DNA of 64,000 nucleotides, taken from contig NC_023754.2 of NCBI RefSeq assembly GCF_000499845.2, forward strand, positions 27,442,611-27,506,610, in the 5' to 3' direction. Shown piece by piece: positions 61,241-64,000 of the stretch. Position 1 is the stretch's first letter, and every line of letters begins with the position of its first letter. Source of the stretch: Phaseolus vulgaris. Its lineage: Eukaryota; Streptophyta; Magnoliopsida; Fabales; Fabaceae. The notes below the pieces were generated by a model. It was not told the origin of the DNA, searched no databases, and was given only the letters and a program-made list of their open reading frames with translations. Both the position numbers and the translations under genes were made by a program.

Positions 61241-64000
61241 TTAAGCTTCTTTCTTTGCTAAAGTGAGGAAGACATGAATTATCTTGCAGATTGGCCAAAA
61301 TATTGTTTTCCACTTCGGTGGAGCCTCCTCCAAATAAGCTAGCACTGAGTGTAAGACAACAATCCATCGGTTAAACTCAAGTTTAAGATGCACAACCAAT
61401 GCCACTAAACCAAGTGCATAAATGAAATAAATGATCCAACTGGATAAGAATTCAAAGATCAACACGCAACCGGAAATTATAGCAGTAAACATGAGTCCAA
61501 GTGAGACGAAAAGTGATATATTCCCAAGTATCAACTTTGTTTGCTGCAACCGGATAGATGCTTCCTTTGGTGTTGCCCAATATTGAGGAAGAATAACTGA
61601 AGCGTAGAAGAACATAGACAAAGCACAACAACATGTTCCAAATGCAAGCGATAGAAAGTAAAACGTATACCATATCTTCCTTGGAAAAAAAGGAGTACGT
61701 GTACCATCAATATCCTCAATAGGAACGGTTATAGCTGCGGTGATCCCTAGGGTGATGACGATAGTTGCTACCACTAACAATGTATTTGCCACAGTTTGCA
61801 GTCCTGATATTGATTCTTTGTGCAACACTTGATGTCTCTTATAGAACAGTTCTTTAGGAGTCAAACCTTTCTTGTTTCTCATAGTTTTCATTGCAGGTGG
61901 AACTATTTTCTCCACGGTCTGTGTTTGGTTAAAAGTGAAGACTATTAGTGTAATAAGGAAGAAAAAGAACATAAGTACTTAGCAAAGTAAGTATAAAAAA
62001 AGTATTATAAATGCATTGAAAAAAGAGAATAAGTAAAGAGGAAAAACATTATTGTTACAAAGAAATGCTAATCGTGTAGATATATACGTACCCGAAACCA
62101 TTTCTCCTCACTGCTCATTAGAACGTGGTGTGTTGATAATCTGGATTGTTTTTCAGCTTGTTCCATCTCTCCAGCTAAGTGAAGAACATTGTTATCCTCA
62201 GAATCAACTAGTTTTGTCAGAACATTCTTTGCACCCTCCTTGCTTAATATTAGTTTGTATACATTTTGTTGTCGATGCAGAATAGCTATGTGAAGTAAGC
62301 TTTGTTTGCAGGAATTCACTTCAAATAGCAAATCAGGATAGTTCTCCAAAAGAAGTGTTAAAATATTAGTGTTTCCTGATTTTGCTGCATTGAACATTGC
62401 TTTTGACAATTGTGCACCGATAGTATCTTTCTCCTTTTCCATTCCATTATACACCGAACTTACACTATCTGGATGGCCAACAGTATCCTCATAAAGGTCT
62501 GCCATTGAGTTTAAATTATACGTCACATTGACTTACACGCTATTTAGTCAAATAAAGTCATTACTACACATTAGCCCATCTTAATTAATATCTAAATAGT
62601 AACTCATGAGGTCACAATTGAGTTAGATTTATGAAGGAATTTGTTTGAATATATTACACATATAATGAAAAATAATTAAAATTATTTAAAGTAAGTTATG
62701 TTGAATAAAAAGTAAGTTTTGCACTAAATACTTTTTTTATATATTTTCTTCTAATACATAGAGTATGTAGTTATTTTAAGATTTTTTTTCTTCTATAAGA
62801 TATTATTGGGACATTCAAATGTAAAATATGTATGGCTATAGAACTATTAATTCATATGATAATAAATATAATCTTCAGTCATTTTGAATTACATGGTTTT
62901 TGGAATCGAAACAAGAATTACAAGTTTTGGTTGACTTACAAGATCCAACAAAGGTGCTCGAAGGTGAGAACTGATTGTGAGTCACATTGTTAGGTAAATG
63001 AGGAGATTACAGTCAAAGCACAATGTAATACAACTAAGTCTATCATATAATGTGTTATGATGAGTAAGAAGACTCCAATGAAAGGTATAGGAAGAGTAGT
63101 TTTTAAAGAACTTATCTGAAAGTTTGAAGAATATAAATTTTCGTTGTAATTAGACAAAACATACCTAGTAAATATATCGATATCAAGATTATTTATGAAT
63201 TTTAGAGTAATATTTTATCCACATGAACCAACTCAAATAAATTTTTATTCACATCCTAAGTTATATGCAGATAAAATTCTCTAAATCATGAATCTCCATA
63301 ATACCGAATGGCTCATTACTCCACAACTAGTCAAATATTGTTATTTGAAGTTATGATATTAAACTAGAAGATGGTATATATTTCTAGGACTTGGAGGGCG
63401 GCAAATGGATACAAATTGCAGTGAAAAAAAGTAAGTTCTCTAACACTTGGCATTTTTATACATTAAAAAGAAGGAGAATAAAAAAAAGGTTATTTTCCTC
63501 TCTTTAATTTCTTTTACCAAACTAGGTATAAAAGGGGTGTTTATAAAGTATGATTTTACTGCTATGATAAAGTAAGTGTCTATTAAAAAAAATAATGGTT
63601 GATATTATAACACATTTATGATAAAGTTATACAAGTTTACAACATTAACTAATTTTTATTAATATAAGATAAATAGGTTGTTTGCTTTAGAATTAGATTC
63701 AGAAGCTAATTGACATTTTGGAACTTGAAAAACAAAGTGTTTAAGGATTGTGAGAACTCACATTGAGCATGCCTTTCCCAAGCTGTCAACCTCTCTTCGT
63801 CAACAAGCTCTTTTGATATTCTCAATAATTTTGATGTCACAGCTGCCATAATTTTGAAGAACACATGCGTAAGAAAAAAATGGCATCATAACATACTACT
63901 GTTAAATATGCGAAAGAAATGTGCATCAGCTTACTGTCAATGTTGTTGTTGATGGTGAAGAAAAGTAGCTTCTTAATGTCTGGGAAGGATAGCTTTTGTT
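61241..64000 (-). CDS. Ankyrin-repeat membrane protein, second copy (5' part beyond window)
   Basis: The 3' part of a gene that continues past the right edge. Exons joining in phase are 64000-63935 (partial), 63842-63762, 62498-62092 and 61918-61241. The first two give a helical region (DIKKLLFF, LVDEERLTAWERHAQ). The third has ankyrin units (AMFNAAKSGNTNILTLLLEN, SLLHIAILHRQ, NNVLHLAGEM). The last exon encodes 225 residues with EKIVPPAMKTMRNKKGLTPKELF followed by four membrane spans. In place of the PGG motif it reads TVPIEDIDG, so this is the degenerate branch of the PGG-domain family. Function is not known for this branch. A 31-nt exon-like segment at 62970-62940 has splice signals but would break the frame and is left out. 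Only about the C-terminal 380-390 residues are visible. Confidence 0.85.

Overview
The window is nuclear DNA of a flowering plant, most likely a papilionoid legume of the Phaseolus/Vigna/Glycine type. Genes have GT-AG introns, intergenic DNA is very AT-rich and full of small non-autonomous elements and simple repeats, and every recognisable protein belongs to a plant family. The lineage is inferred from protein flavour and repeat style, not from a database search. No operon, CRISPR array or prokaryotic defence system is present.

Genes from left to right: an intronless HAD/CTD-type phosphatase (+, 3534-4391); a short secreted six-cysteine PSI-like protein (-, 9328-9651); a five-exon FYVE-SYLF protein of the CFS type (+, 12488-15887); a six-exon ankyrin/PGG membrane protein (-, 16737-20590); a two-exon TMEM230-family protein (+, 24866-26096); a two-exon class A4 heat stress factor (+, 34969-36268); an intronless OVATE family protein of the OFP5 type (-, 42860-44077); an intronless U-box/ARM ubiquitin ligase of the PUB17 type (-, 49807-51957); and the 3' part of a second ankyrin membrane-protein gene running off the right edge (-, 61241-64000). 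The exon models were built by hand and all splice phases close.

The rest is repeat-rich. Three MITE-like elements with related ends lie just upstream of the TMEM230 gene (21.2-24.1 kb). A long hairpin element with a G-rich 7-bp minisatellite in one arm follows that gene (26.4-27.1 kb). A broken Ty1-copia RNase H fragment is fused to a miniature LTR element (TRIM) across a shared 8-bp word (41.37-42.14 kb). TA microsatellites, 27-, 30- and 35-bp minisatellites and a diffuse AT-rich dispersed repeat family make up much of the remainder.

The genes do not form one pathway. Several deal with stress, cell death or membrane traffic (HSFA4, PUB17, CFS-like, ankyrin/PGG). From memory, HSFA4A and OFP5 are close neighbours in Arabidopsis, and PUB17, a CFS paralogue and the HAD phosphatases lie in one part of Arabidopsis chromosome 1, so this looks like a fractionated ancestral block. 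I found no clearly new biological system. The best second-look items are the copia/TRIM fusion, the MITE cluster, the hairpin minisatellite, the 27-bp repeat open on both strands and the HSFA4 upstream ORF.
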